Source: Subtercola vilae
GTDB lineage: Bacteria > Actinomycetota > Actinomycetes > Actinomycetales > Microbacteriaceae
NCBI RefSeq assembly: GCF_004923255.1
Contig: NZ_QYRT01000002.1
Location: forward strand, 1 to 64,000
DNA length: 64,000 bases
Direction: 5' to 3'
Below, piece by piece: positions 17,086 through 24,541 of this stretch (its first letter is position 1; every line of letters starts with the position of its first letter). The position numbers were made by a program, and so were the translations under genes. The notes beneath the pieces were generated by a model, which was not told the DNA's origin, ran no database searches, and worked only from the letters and a program-made list of their open reading frames with translations.

Positions 17086-17508
17086 TCACAGGCCATCGAG
17101 GTAGAACCACTTCTGGTTCTGTTTGACGAAACGGCTGTTTTCGCGCTGCGAACCGGCGCGGCCGTTCAAGCGGAAGCGGGCCTCGAACTCGACCGTGCCG
17201 GTGTGCTCCAGTAGGCCGCCGCCGGTTCGGCCAAGAATGTCGAGACGGTAGAAGCGCTGTGCCGGGTCGAGGCCCACGGTGGCTGGGCGGGTGCTCGGAT
17301 GCCACGTGGCGAGCACGTACTCCTCGTCACCCACCACGAAGGCCGAGTACCGCGAGCGCATCAGCCGTTCGGCGGTGGGTGCGGTGCTGATGCCGCGATG
17401 AAACGGAGCGCAGCACGCGGCGAAGGGTGAGCCGCTGAGGCACGGGCACCGGGCGTCGTCGTCGATCACCGGCCAGGGCACGAGTGGGTCATCGGTCACA
17501 TAAGCCAT
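17086..17508 (-). CDS. YchJ-like UPF0225 protein (SEC-C metal-binding motif)
   Basis: A 140-residue protein. Near the N-terminus CPCLSGSPFAACCAPFH gives the Cys-x-Cys and Cys-Cys pattern of the SEC-C zinc motif. It is followed by a cystatin/NTF2-like domain with RYSAFVVGDEEYVLATWHPSTRP, the hallmark of the YchJ/UPF0225 family. The function of the family is not established. The ATG at 17508 is the only start that gives a family-like N-terminus (MAYVTDDPLVPW); no strong ribosome site is visible. It ends about 60 nt from the start of cls and is divergent from the monooxygenase gene. Confidence 0.85.
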   Translation of the reverse strand: MAYVTDDPLVPWPVIDDDARCPCLSGSPFAACCAPFHRGISTAPTAERLMRSRYSAFVVGDEEYVLATWHPSTRPATVGLDPAQRFYRLDILGRTGGGLLEHTGTVEFEARFRLNGRAGSQRENSRFVKQNQKWFYLDGL

Positions 17509-17556
17509 TATCAGGCAGGCGGAGGTAGTGTGAAGTGACCAGCGAAGGAGCTCACC

Positions 17557-17853
17557 ATGCCCACAACCGCCCTGCTCGACCTCACCATCAAGCCCGAAGC
17601 CCTGGGCGGCGCACACGCCGCCATCTCGACGGTTCTCGAAGCCACTCGGGCGTTCGAGGGCAACCTCGGCGTTGATGTCGTCGTCGATGTGAACGACCCG
17701 GCCCACATTCTGCTCATCGAGCACTGGGCTTCGATCGAAGCAGATGAGGCGTACCGCGCCTGGCGGGAAACCGACGAGGGAAAAAGCGATCTCGGCAGCC
17801 TCCTCGCGGCCGCCCCCACCCTCACCATCTTCACCGACGCGCCAGGGGTCTGA
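17557..17853 (+). CDS. Antibiotic biosynthesis monooxygenase (ABM) domain protein
   Basis: A 98-residue single-domain protein with a ferredoxin-like alpha/beta fold. Recognisable features are the N-terminal strand ALLDLTIKPEALGG, the central HILLIEHWASIEADEAYRAW and the final strand of a dimeric ABM domain. Small stand-alone members are usually cofactor-free quinol or aromatic monooxygenases, or house-cleaning enzymes; the substrate cannot be inferred. AAGGAG ends a few bases before the ATG at 17557, a strong ribosome site. It is divergent from the YchJ-like gene and convergent with the NYN gene. Confidence 0.82.
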   Translation: MPTTALLDLTIKPEALGGAHAAISTVLEATRAFEGNLGVDVVVDVNDPAHILLIEHWASIEADEAYRAWRETDEGKSDLGSLLAAAPTLTIFTDAPGV

Positions 17854-17909
17854 TCCCGACAGCACCGGCGCCCGTCGCCCCCGCGGTCTGACCTGGGCCG
17901 TCGCCGACG

Positions 17910-18989
17910 TCAGGCCGCGGAGCCGGTTCCCGTACCGGGGCGCAGGCGGATCAACCGTTGCGGGCCGTCGTCGGCGAGTTCGGCCATGTCGTCGTGCGAC
18001 GCGAGAAAGTCGGTGAACGACCGAAAGCCGAGCGGCTTCTCGTTGAACGACGGATCCATGCGACGCATCTGGTTCTTGACCGTGCCGGTGTTCAGCCACT
18101 CATCGGCGTCTCCCTTCGCGTGCCCGATCTGCAGGGCGCGCATCAGCAGTTCGGTGGCGACGGTCTGCGGGTCGATGTCGTCAGCCGGTTCAGCATCGTC
18201 GAACTGAGAATCGTCGGTGTGCGAGAACATGGGAATGGTCGATACGCGGCGGCTCTTCGTCGGCGCCGCGGCGGCGGCAGCGTCACTGTCGTCGGCTGAT
18301 CCGGCCACTCCAGCTGATCCCGCCGACGAAGAGGTCGTCGACGACTTCGCCGCAGACGAGCCGCGGCCCCTGCCTGAGTTCGTGGTCGATGTCGAGACGC
18401 TGGGGTCGATCTTCTCGATTCCGGGCAACGAGTCGTAGTCCTCGAACTCGTCGCACGCGGCGGCGAGCGACGTGCTGGTCGAGCCGGCAACGCCGATTCC
18501 CACCACGAATCGGCCGAGCCGCTTCGACTTCTGGGCGAGGGCGATGTAGTCGGAGTCACCCGCGACAATGATGATGTGGGTCAGGTCGGGCAGCCGAAAC
18601 AGGTCTTCGACCACGTCGACGGCCAACCGGATGTCTGCGCCGTTCTTTGTACCCCGGGTTGTCGTGGTGAACAGCTGGGTGAGGTCGACCGCGCGAGACA
18701 TCAGCTGGCGCTGGTAGCTCGCATTGACGGGTACCGACCAGTCGGCGTAGGCGCGGTTGACCACCATGGTGCCGAACGACGCAGCGAAGTCGATGATGGC
18801 GTCGAAGTTCACCGTGGCCGCCTTCAGCCGGGCGGCGATGTCGGGGTCAGCGTCGGCACCCGAGGTCACGAAGTCGCGGATACCGTCGCGTTGAAAGGCG
18901 TTGCGCCCGTGCAGCTGCTGGTACCGCGAGATGACGATGTTGTCGAAGTCGATGTACAGGCCCACGCGGGAATCGTTCGGTTCGGTCAT
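17910..18989 (-). CDS. NYN-domain putative ribonuclease with C-terminal OST-HTH/LOTUS domain
   Basis: A 359-residue protein. The N-terminal NYN domain (PIN-like fold) starts VGLYIDFDNIVI and keeps the acidic residues in GADIRLAVDVVEDL and IVAGDSDYIALAQKSKRLG, so it is probably an active metal-dependent RNase. A disordered Ser/Thr/Gly linker (about 190-270) follows. A C-terminal OST-HTH (LOTUS) winged-helix domain contains NEKPLGFRSFTDFLASH and ends in LIRLRPG. LOTUS domains bind RNA or protein partners. A strong AAGGAG lies upstream of the ATG at 18989. The RNA target is unknown; this architecture recurs in actinobacteria and proteobacteria. Confidence 0.88.
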   Translation of the reverse strand: MTEPNDSRVGLYIDFDNIVISRYQQLHGRNAFQRDGIRDFVTSGADADPDIAARLKAATVNFDAIIDFAASFGTMVVNRAYADWSVPVNASYQRQLMSRAVDLTQLFTTTTRGTKNGADIRLAVDVVEDLFRLPDLTHIIIVAGDSDYIALAQKSKRLGRFVVGIGVAGSTSTSLAAACDEFEDYDSLPGIEKIDPSVSTSTTNSGRGRGSSAAKSSTTSSSAGSAGVAGSADDSDAAAAAAPTKSRRVSTIPMFSHTDDSQFDDAEPADDIDPQTVATELLMRALQIGHAKGDADEWLNTGTVKNQMRRMDPSFNEKPLGFRSFTDFLASHDDMAELADDGPQRLIRLRPGTGTGSAA

Positions 18990-19091
18990 GGTGTGCTCCT
19001 TAGCGGCCGACGGAAGACTCAGTTGCGATCCGGTGTCTTCAGTCTGCTGTGCCGGGCAGGTGAGGGCAACTTCGCGTATTAGTGTTCAGCT

Positions 19092-19733
19092 ATGTCAGCC
19101 AAGAACGGCAAGCCGAAACGCCCGAAGGGCGAGAAGCCGAAGCGGCCCAAGGGTGTGAAGCCGAAGCGCGTCCGCTCGCTGTATTTCCCGGTGAGCCGCC
19201 ACGCTGTGGGCCGCGCGGTCGATGAGGGCGTACTGATGTCGCGTACCGCTCTCACCATGGCCACCATGAACCACATCATCGTGGGCGCCTTGATGCACAC
19301 CATCGACTACGACCCCGTGGAGATTGCCGCCTTCGTCAGAAACGAGCTGCGCCTGCTCTCTCTCGAACAGGCCACCATGGCCGAGCACATGAAGCGGCTG
19401 ATGCTCGAGTTTCCTCCGCAGTTCACGAAGTCGCGCTCGGTGGCCGACTTTCAGTGGCTCACCCAGCGGCGCGTCACGTATTCGTCGCTTGCGACGGAAC
19501 TCGCGCGTCTGCACGACGACACAGAGTTCGTCGCCGAGGCGGTTGACTCATCACAGAAGTGGGCCTGGTCTGAGCTGAGTCGCGCCATCGAAGTGCGCCT
19601 CCAGGCCGTGGCGGGGGTGGATGCCGCACCCGACTACTCCGCCGAGCGCGACCAGCGCATGCGGGCCCTCCGCGAGGTCGACCTCCCAGCGTTGGCGGCC
19701 CGCCAGAGTGGCACGTCGACCCCGCCGGGATGA
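19092..19733 (+). CDS. Conserved hypothetical protein with Lys/Pro-rich N-terminus
   Basis: A 213-residue protein that I cannot assign to a named family. The first 27 residues are a basic repeat (KPKRPKG occurs twice, then a variant), which could bind nucleic acid or another polyanion. The remainder is mostly helical, with SRHAVGRAVDEGVLMSRTAL, LRLLSLEQATMAEHMKRLML and a C-terminal Arg/Glu-rich helix. There are no cysteines, membrane helices or signal peptide. The frame is long, and codon use resembles the neighbours, so it is likely a real gene. Its stop abuts the stop of the convergent PAP2 gene. Confidence 0.7.
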   Translation: MSAKNGKPKRPKGEKPKRPKGVKPKRVRSLYFPVSRHAVGRAVDEGVLMSRTALTMATMNHIIVGALMHTIDYDPVEIAAFVRNELRLLSLEQATMAEHMKRLMLEFPPQFTKSRSVADFQWLTQRRVTYSSLATELARLHDDTEFVAEAVDSSQKWAWSELSRAIEVRLQAVAGVDAAPDYSAERDQRMRALREVDLPALAARQSGTSTPPG

Positions 19734-20591
19734 CTACGCGCTCACTACGCCTTGAGCGCGGTGGCGGCGGGTGGTGAGGTACAACCGATGCGCGGTGATG
19801 ATGAGGGCGAGCCAGGCCGCCCCGAGCATCCAGCCGGCCAGAACATCGGTGAACCAGTGGTGCCCGAGGAAGACCCGACTGAGCCCTACAGTGAGTGCGA
19901 AGAAGACGGCCAGCGAGACGGTGAGTACGCGGGTGCGGGGGCTGTGTTGGCGCAGCAGAATCAAGTAGGCGATGATGCCGGCCACCACCACGGCATTCAG
20001 CGTGTGCCCGCTCGGAAACGAGGGGGAGTACTCGTAGGGCGGCACCGCGTCGGCAAGTGGCGGCCGCACCCGGCCGATGAGGTCTTTGCCGGCGATGGTC
20101 ATCAGCAGCGAGCCGCTGCCGGCCGCCACGATGAGAATGACCGGGGTCCATGAGCGGCGGCTGATCGAGAGCAGCAGCAGCGCGGCGACCGCCACGATGG
20201 GCATGCCGATGGGGCCCGCGATGTCGGTGTACCCGGTTGCGAGGGTGTCGAACCAGGGTGAACGAAGGGTGAGGGCGAAGTTCAGCAGCGGCTGGTCGAG
20301 GCCGGCAACGCCCTCGGCGTCGGTCACACCGTCGTAGACCTGGGCGGCGGCCACGCTGAGTGCCAGGGCGATCAGCAGGCCGATCACGAGCGTCAGAATG
20401 AGTGAGCCATTCGGCCCCAGTCGAGTGGATGCCCGGTCGACGGTTCGCGCAACACCGCGCCCGACGGGCGTGTACCAGTGCGTCAGGTCGACCGAGCCGA
20501 CATACCGGTCGCGGGTGAGTTCGCCAGAGACGCCGACGCGGTCGCCATCGGCCGTCTCTTCTGATTCAGCCGGGGTTCTTCTGTTCGTCAC
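19734..20591 (-). CDS. PAP2-family membrane phosphatase
   Basis: A PAP2/acid phosphatase family membrane protein that removes phosphate from lipid substrates such as phosphatidic acid or undecaprenyl pyrophosphate. The tripartite signature is complete: KDLIGRVRPP, PSFPSGHT and SRVFLGHHWFTDV, with about six membrane helices around them. Start choice is uncertain. A GTG at 20591 has GGGGG about 8 nt upstream, and it lies 16 nt after the stop of a small ORF. In-frame starts at 20633 (ATG) and 20675 (GTG) would add 14 and 28 residues, but they overlap that ORF and have no ribosome site. The stop touches the convergent hypothetical gene. Confidence 0.88.
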   Translation of the reverse strand: MTNRRTPAESEETADGDRVGVSGELTRDRYVGSVDLTHWYTPVGRGVARTVDRASTRLGPNGSLILTLVIGLLIALALSVAAAQVYDGVTDAEGVAGLDQPLLNFALTLRSPWFDTLATGYTDIAGPIGMPIVAVAALLLLSISRRSWTPVILIVAAGSGSLLMTIAGKDLIGRVRPPLADAVPPYEYSPSFPSGHTLNAVVVAGIIAYLILLRQHSPRTRVLTVSLAVFFALTVGLSRVFLGHHWFTDVLAGWMLGAAWLALIITAHRLYLTTRRHRAQGVVSA

Positions 20592-20607
20592 AGTGCGCCA
20601 GCCCCCG

Positions 20608-20784
20608 TCAGAACCGACGCGTCGAGCGGGCATCGACGCGGTTGTGCGCGGTGCTGCCACCTGCGGGGCGATCACGTGCGGTGATGATGCGGCCCACCAG
20701 TACAGCGAGCGGCAGTGATGCTGCGCTCCAGAGAGCGAGGGCAGCCACTCCGTCTCGAAGCAGGTCGTGCAGGGTGTCGATCAC
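20608..20784 (-). CDS. Possible small membrane protein upstream of PAP2
   Basis: A 58-codon frame starting with GTG at 20784 and preceded by AGAGGAA at good spacing. It begins MIDTLHDLLRDG and continues with one hydrophobic helix (VAALALWSAASLPLAVLVG) and a basic tail ending TRRF. The stop at 20608 is 16 nt before the preferred GTG of the PAP2 gene, an operon-like arrangement. I recognise no family. Support is limited to the ribosome site, the membrane helix and the spacing, so it may be a chance frame. Confidence 0.4.
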   Translation of the reverse strand: MIDTLHDLLRDGVAALALWSAASLPLAVLVGRIITARDRPAGGSTAHNRVDARSTRRF

Positions 20785-20962
20785 GGGGGTTCCTCTGTCT
20801 CTGGTGCTTGTGGTGCTGGTTCAGGTGCTGGTTGTTCGTGGTGCTGGGTGGGTGCTCACGCTCAGAGTGCTCGTTGTTCAGGTAACACTACGAGTGCAGC
20901 GGGGCCATGGCATCCGCCCCGCGAACGACGTGTTCGTACACACAAAGTCGTAGACGGGGCCC
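20785..20962. other. Intergenic stretch with repeated GGTGCTGG units
   Basis: A non-coding 178-nt stretch. GGTGCTGG recurs at least three times (about 20814-20862) in a GT-rich segment. A short hairpin, GGGCC-TCATGAG-GGCCC, lies next to the stop of the PHP gene and could act as a weak terminator. I see no gene here. It should hold the promoter for the small ORF/PAP2 pair. Confidence 0.4.
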
Positions 20963-22021
20963 TCATGAGGCCCATGCGAGTACCCGTTCGAGCGGCCACG
21001 TCGTGATGATGCGCTCGGCCGCGATGCCCGCCCGCGCCGCCCGCTCAATTCCGTAGTCGAGCAGGGCGAGCTGACCCGGAGCGTGCGCGTCGGAGTCGAT
21101 GCTGAACAGGCAGCCAGCCTCGAGCGCCAGTGCGATGAGCTCATCGGGCGGGTCTTGCCGTTCGGGCCTGGCGTTGATCTCGACGGCCACGTCGTTCTCG
21201 GCGCAGGCGGCGAACACCCGCTGGGCGTCGAACTCCGAGGGCGGGCGGGTGCCGCGGCTACCCTCGACGAGACGGCCGGTGCAGTGGCCGAGAATGTTGG
21301 TGTGCGGGTCGGCGATGGCCCCGAGCATCCGGTCGGTCATGGTGCGTGAGTCGACCCGCAGGTGCGAATGGATGCTCGCCACCACCACGTCGAGCCGTTC
21401 GAGCAGCTCAGGCGTCTGGTCGAGCGACCCGTCGTCGAGAATGTCGACTTCGATGCCGGTGAGCAGTCGGAGGGGTTCGGAGGCATACGCGGAGTCGGCA
21501 GAAGTGAGGTCGGTCGAAGTAGAGCCGCCGCCCGCGTTGATGCTCTCGACCACCGCCAGCTGCTCTGTCAGCCGCTCGGCCGTCAGCCCGTGCGCCACGG
21601 TGAGGTGGGGGGAGTGGTCGGTGAGGGCGAGGTAGTGCCGACCGAGCATCCGGCCGGCCTCGACCATCAGATCAATGGAGGTGGTTCCGTCAGACCAGTC
21701 GCTGTGCGAGTGCAGGTCTCCGCGAATCTGGGCGTGCAATGCCCGCCCCTCTTCGCTCAGAATCTCGACCGCGTCAGCGCGCAGTTTCTCGAGCCGGTGG
21801 GGCACATCGCCGCCGAGCGCCTGGCTCACCACCTCGAAGGTGCTCGCCCCGATGCCCTTGGTGTTCTTCAGCCGCCCGTCAGCAGCGCGCTCGGCGAGTT
21901 CGTCGGGTGCCAGCGCCGCCACGATGGCGGATGCCCGGCGGAACGCCTGCACCTTGAACTGGGGCGCCCGTTCGAACTCGAGCCGGAACGCGATCTCGTT
22001 CAGTGCTTCAACCGGATTCAT
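20963..22021 (-). CDS. PHP-domain phosphoesterase with N-terminal helix-hairpin-helix (PolX-like without polymerase)
   Basis: A 352-residue protein. The N-terminus (about 1-75) is a helical, HhH-containing domain like that of family X DNA polymerases (FKVQAFRRASAIVAAL, LKNTKGIGASTFEVV). A PHP domain follows, with the metal ligands in GDLHSHSDWSDG, ALTDHSPHLTVAHGL, VVASIHSHL, ILGHCTGR and FSIDSDAHAPGQL. In PolX the PHP domain is a 3'-5' exonuclease or phosphoesterase; here the nucleotidyltransferase domain between the two is missing. It could act in DNA repair or as a general phosphoesterase. I chose the ATG at 22021; a longer frame to 22093 lacks homology. Confidence 0.85.
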   Translation of the reverse strand: MNPVEALNEIAFRLEFERAPQFKVQAFRRASAIVAALAPDELAERAADGRLKNTKGIGASTFEVVSQALGGDVPHRLEKLRADAVEILSEEGRALHAQIRGDLHSHSDWSDGTTSIDLMVEAGRMLGRHYLALTDHSPHLTVAHGLTAERLTEQLAVVESINAGGGSTSTDLTSADSAYASEPLRLLTGIEVDILDDGSLDQTPELLERLDVVVASIHSHLRVDSRTMTDRMLGAIADPHTNILGHCTGRLVEGSRGTRPPSEFDAQRVFAACAENDVAVEINARPERQDPPDELIALALEAGCLFSIDSDAHAPGQLALLDYGIERAARAGIAAERIITTWPLERVLAWAS

Positions 22022-22057
22022 AGTTCTATCTTGGATGGCAGACGCTTCACAGAAGAA

Positions 22058-22097
22058 GGGGGTGCGCCCGGCAGTTTTGTCTGCGTGGCGCACCCCC
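22058..22097 (-). terminator. Candidate terminator downstream of osmC
   Basis: An 11-nt inverted repeat, GGGGGTGCGCC (22058-22068) and GGCGCACCCCC (22087-22097), with an 18-nt loop. It lies just after the osmC stop on the minus strand and before the PHP gene start. There is no clean U-tract, so termination may be weak. Confidence 0.5.
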
Positions 22098-22140
22098 GGC
22101 GTTCAACTGTGATGGATCTGAGCTGGTGGTGGTACTTCGG

Positions 22141-22581
22141 TTACTCGTCGAGCTGTGCGTCGAGCGTGATCTCGACACCGGTCAGTGCTTTGCTGACGGG
22201 GCAGCCCGTCTTGGCCTCGTTGGCCGCGGCGAGAAACGCGTCAGCGTCGATACCGGTCACTTCGCCGCGCACCGTGAGGTGAATGGCAGTGAGACGGAAT
22301 CCGCCGGCCGGGTCGGCGCCGAGCGACACGTCGGCCTTGACGTCGAGCGCTTCAACGGTGCCGCCGGCTGCTCCCAGTACGGCCGAGAACTGCATGGCGT
22401 AGCAGGCCGAGTGGGCTGCGGCGAGCAGCTCTTCGGGGCTGGTGAAGCCGTTGGCGTCATCAGCGGCGCGCTTCGGGAACGACACGTCGTAGGTGCCGAT
22501 CTTCGAGCTTGACAGCTCGACCTGGCCGGCGCCGGTCTCGAGGCTGCCATTCCAAGCGGTGCGTGCGGTGCGTGTGGGCAT
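22141..22581 (-). CDS. OsmC/Ohr-family peroxiredoxin
   Basis: A 146-residue OsmC-family thiol peroxidase that reduces organic hydroperoxides. The two redox cysteines are visible: the peroxidatic one in AAAHSACYAMQF (about residue 60) and the resolving one in AKTGCPVSKAL (about residue 126). The opening TARTAWNGSLETGAG and length fit OsmC better than Ohr. AAAGGAAG lies upstream of the ATG at 22581. It follows the OhrR-type MarR gene by about 30 nt on the same strand, so the pair is probably one transcript induced by peroxide. Confidence 0.9.
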   Translation of the reverse strand: MPTRTARTAWNGSLETGAGQVELSSSKIGTYDVSFPKRAADDANGFTSPEELLAAAHSACYAMQFSAVLGAAGGTVEALDVKADVSLGADPAGGFRLTAIHLTVRGEVTGIDADAFLAAANEAKTGCPVSKALTGVEITLDAQLDE

Positions 22582-22611
22582 TGTTACTTCCTTTGGGTTG
22601 GGGTGGAGCTG

Positions 22612-23103
22612 TTACGGAGCGGAACGAAGAGAAGTAGAGCGTGCGGGCGTCGAGCGCGGCGGCGTCGAACGCACGTGATCGGTGAGGCTCGCCAGTTGCT
22701 GGGTGAGCGCCTGCAGTTCGGGCAGTTGCAGACCTGTCGAGGCGCAGATGGCGGCTGGAATGCCCGCCGCCTCGGCCCGCAGATCACTGCCGCTCGGCGT
22801 CAGCGAGACCATGACAACACGTTCGTCGGCGGTGCCGCGTTCGCGAGCAATGAGACCACTCTTCTCGAGGCGGCGCAGCAGTGGCGACAGGGTGCCGGAG
22901 TCGAGGGCGAGGCGTTCACCGAGCTGCGAGACACTCAGTGCGCCCTCGTGCCAGAGCACCACGAAAACGAGGTACTGAGGATACGTGAGCCCCAGAGGGT
23001 CGAGCAGTTCGCGATACCGTGACGTGATCGAACGAGAGGCGCTGTAGAGGGCGAAACAGATCTGTTCGTCGAGCGACAGGGTGGGGGTTTCGCTCGGGAT
23101 CAT
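22612..23103 (-). CDS. ohrR: MarR-family peroxide-sensing regulator, OhrR type
   Basis: A 163-residue winged-helix repressor. The N-terminus LDEQICFALYSASRSIT carries the single reactive cysteine of OhrR near residue 16. It is followed by YRELLDPLGLTYPQYLVFVVLW and the recognition helix LALDSGTLSPLLRRLEKSGL. Oxidation of that cysteine by organic peroxides releases OhrR from DNA. A perfect palindrome at 23120-23131, 17 nt upstream of the ATG, is a good autoregulatory operator. The Ser/Thr/Arg/Pro-rich C-terminus (about 20 residues) is longer than usual. It is co-directional with osmC. Confidence 0.88.
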   Translation of the reverse strand: MIPSETPTLSLDEQICFALYSASRSITSRYRELLDPLGLTYPQYLVFVVLWHEGALSVSQLGERLALDSGTLSPLLRRLEKSGLIARERGTADERVVMVSLTPSGSDLRAEAAGIPAAICASTGLQLPELQALTQQLASLTDHVRSTPPRSTPARSTSLRSAP

Positions 23104-23119
23104 GATGAAACTCTAACAC

Positions 23120-23131
23120 ATTGTGCACAAT
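23120..23131. promoter_or_regulatory. Palindromic operator, probable OhrR site
   Basis: ATTGTGCACAAT is a perfect 12-bp palindrome placed 17 nt upstream of the OhrR-type gene. A related imperfect copy (TTGCACGCAA) starts about 15 nt away, giving two half-overlapping sites. The ACAAT/ATTGT arms resemble known OhrR boxes. Confidence 0.6.
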
Positions 23132-23167
23132 TAGGTTGCACGCAACTCAACGAGTGACGTCGTTTTT

Positions 23168-23536
23168 CTAGGCCGCCGGATGCCCGAGGTTCTCGGCTCG
23201 TTCATCGAAGTCGATACGGGCTGCACTGACCTCGGCGTGTGGCGTCGGCACCGCGGCCCGCGGTCCGAGGGCCCGTGCTCGCCTGTGCAGCTCGGCCACG
23301 AGTGCGGCATCGTTGAGGTCGATGTTCTCGGGGTACTCGTCTGCCGGGGTGCAGTAGAGCTGGCTCGCCGGGCCGAGAACAAGGTTCGATTCGGCCCGCC
23401 GGCCGTGCCAGAGCACAGGAATCGTCACAACGTCAGCCTGACCTGCTCGGGTGAGAGCCGCGGCATAGTGGAATACCGCCTCGCACACGGTGAAACTCAC
23501 AACCAGGGTTCCGTCGACGTAGTGAAGGTGCCTCAT
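23168..23536 (-). CDS. Conserved hypothetical protein, 122 aa
   Basis: A 122-residue soluble protein that I cannot assign. It opens MRHLHYVDGTLVVSFTVCEA and continues with a helix (VFHYAAALTRAGQADVV) and a segment rich in Pro and acidic residues. The first 60 residues look like a compact alpha/beta domain; the rest is helical and charged. AGAAG lies upstream of the ATG at 23536, a better start than an in-frame ATG at 23602. It is divergent from the nucleotidyltransferase-like gene and shares its promoter region. Confidence 0.65.
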   Translation of the reverse strand: MRHLHYVDGTLVVSFTVCEAVFHYAAALTRAGQADVVTIPVLWHGRRAESNLVLGPASQLYCTPADEYPENIDLNDAALVAELHRRARALGPRAAVPTPHAEVSAARIDFDERAENLGHPAA

Positions 23537-23576
23537 GAGAAATATCTTCTCAGGGCGACCACGACGAACAAACGGG

Positions 23577-23605
23577 TTGACCTCACGCCCTCGGGGGTGC
23601 AATAC
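23577..23605 (+). promoter_or_regulatory. Candidate sigma-A promoter for the nucleotidyltransferase-like gene
   Basis: TTGACC (23577-23582) and CAATAC (23600-23605) are separated by 17 nt and lie about 30 nt upstream of the GTG at 23638. The -10 box is weak, so this is only a candidate. Confidence 0.4.
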
Positions 23606-23637
23606 CCGCGGTTCGACCGGCGTACGCTGAGTGCATT

Positions 23638-24507
23638 GTGAGACCCGACATCGAAGGCGTTTTTGCAGAGTTCGACGAGTCGCTGCGTGTTCCGGCAGAG
23701 GAGCGCCGTCGGCTCACCGAGGTGCGCGACTCTGTCGCCGCCGAGCTCGGCTCGGTTGCGTCGATCACCCGTCTTGTCGACGTGGGCTCGTTTCAGCACG
23801 GCACCGAAGTTCGTGGCTACAGCCGCTTCGACAGCCTGGTCGTGTTCTCGGCAAAACCGACGTCGCTGGCCCGCGCCGTAGAACTGGTGACCGAGTCGCT
23901 GCCAGAGGGCCTGCTGGCCGCGCGCCAGAGCCCGGCGGGCGACTCGGTTCTCATCGACCAGCCCGATTCGCCTGGGTTGCGGCTGATTCCGGCGTTCGAG
24001 CAGCGGAGGGCGGCGCCGCTGTCTCTGGCCGACTCCGCTGGCGAGATCGTGCTGCTGCCCGATGCGGCCCGGCGTTGGGTGGCTGTTCGGCCCGGGGCCA
24101 GGCAGCGGCTGATTGACCGGCTCGATGAGGGCAGCCTGCGGGCGAGCATCCGGCTGCTGCTGGCCTGGAAGTACCGCACAGGCCTCGGCGTCTCGTCGTA
24201 CTACCTCGAAACCGCCGCCGTTCGCCAGACGCTTGACCAGCCCTCGTTCAGCCCGCTCTGGGACATCTGCTGGCTGTTCGAGCGGTTGGCTCTGGATGAC
24301 CTCGCCGCGCTGCCCGACCTCTCGAGCCCCGACCAGGCGGGCCGTGTGCGGGCCGCGCCCACCCTCGCCCGGCGCATCGAGGCGCAGTATCTCGTCGACC
24401 GTGGCGCGAACGCTGCTCGCGCTGCCGTGAACGCGTACATCGACGAGAACTTCGATGCGGTCGGCGCCCACCTGCGCTCTGTCTTCGGTGCCACCTTCAC
24501 CGGGTAG
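23638..24507 (+). CDS. Nucleotidyltransferase-fold protein with degenerate catalytic site
   Basis: A 289-residue protein resembling the CD-NTase/OAS-like nucleotidyltransferase group. The glycine-serine motif GSFQHGT is at residues 50-56. The acidic pair that normally follows (S-D-x-D) reads S-R-F-D (62-65), and the third catalytic position reads GLRLIPAF (113-120) where families have an Asp before VPA. So only one of three metal-binding acids remains. The C-terminal half is helical (IRLLLAWKYRTGLGVSSYYLE), as in OAS1-C-type domains. No effector, E1/E2-like or Cap protein lies next to it. It starts with GTG and is flanked by an unrelated hypothetical gene and manD. Confidence 0.7.
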   Translation: MRPDIEGVFAEFDESLRVPAEERRRLTEVRDSVAAELGSVASITRLVDVGSFQHGTEVRGYSRFDSLVVFSAKPTSLARAVELVTESLPEGLLAARQSPAGDSVLIDQPDSPGLRLIPAFEQRRAAPLSLADSAGEIVLLPDAARRWVAVRPGARQRLIDRLDEGSLRASIRLLLAWKYRTGLGVSSYYLETAAVRQTLDQPSFSPLWDICWLFERLALDDLAALPDLSSPDQAGRVRAAPTLARRIEAQYLVDRGANAARAAVNAYIDENFDAVGAHLRSVFGATFTG

Positions 24508-24541
24508 GCGTACCTGACTCCCGAAGGAGTCGGCACTACGG

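Noticed and set aside
20814-20862. GGTGCTGG repeats as a mobile or dispersed repeat
   Set aside because: The copies are short, irregular and confined to one intergenic region. I saw no related cluster elsewhere in the window.
23168-24507. Possible CBASS defence locus around the nucleotidyltransferase-like gene
   Set aside because: The catalytic acids are missing, and neighbours are a 122-residue unknown and manD. No phospholipase, nuclease, TIR or membrane effector is present.
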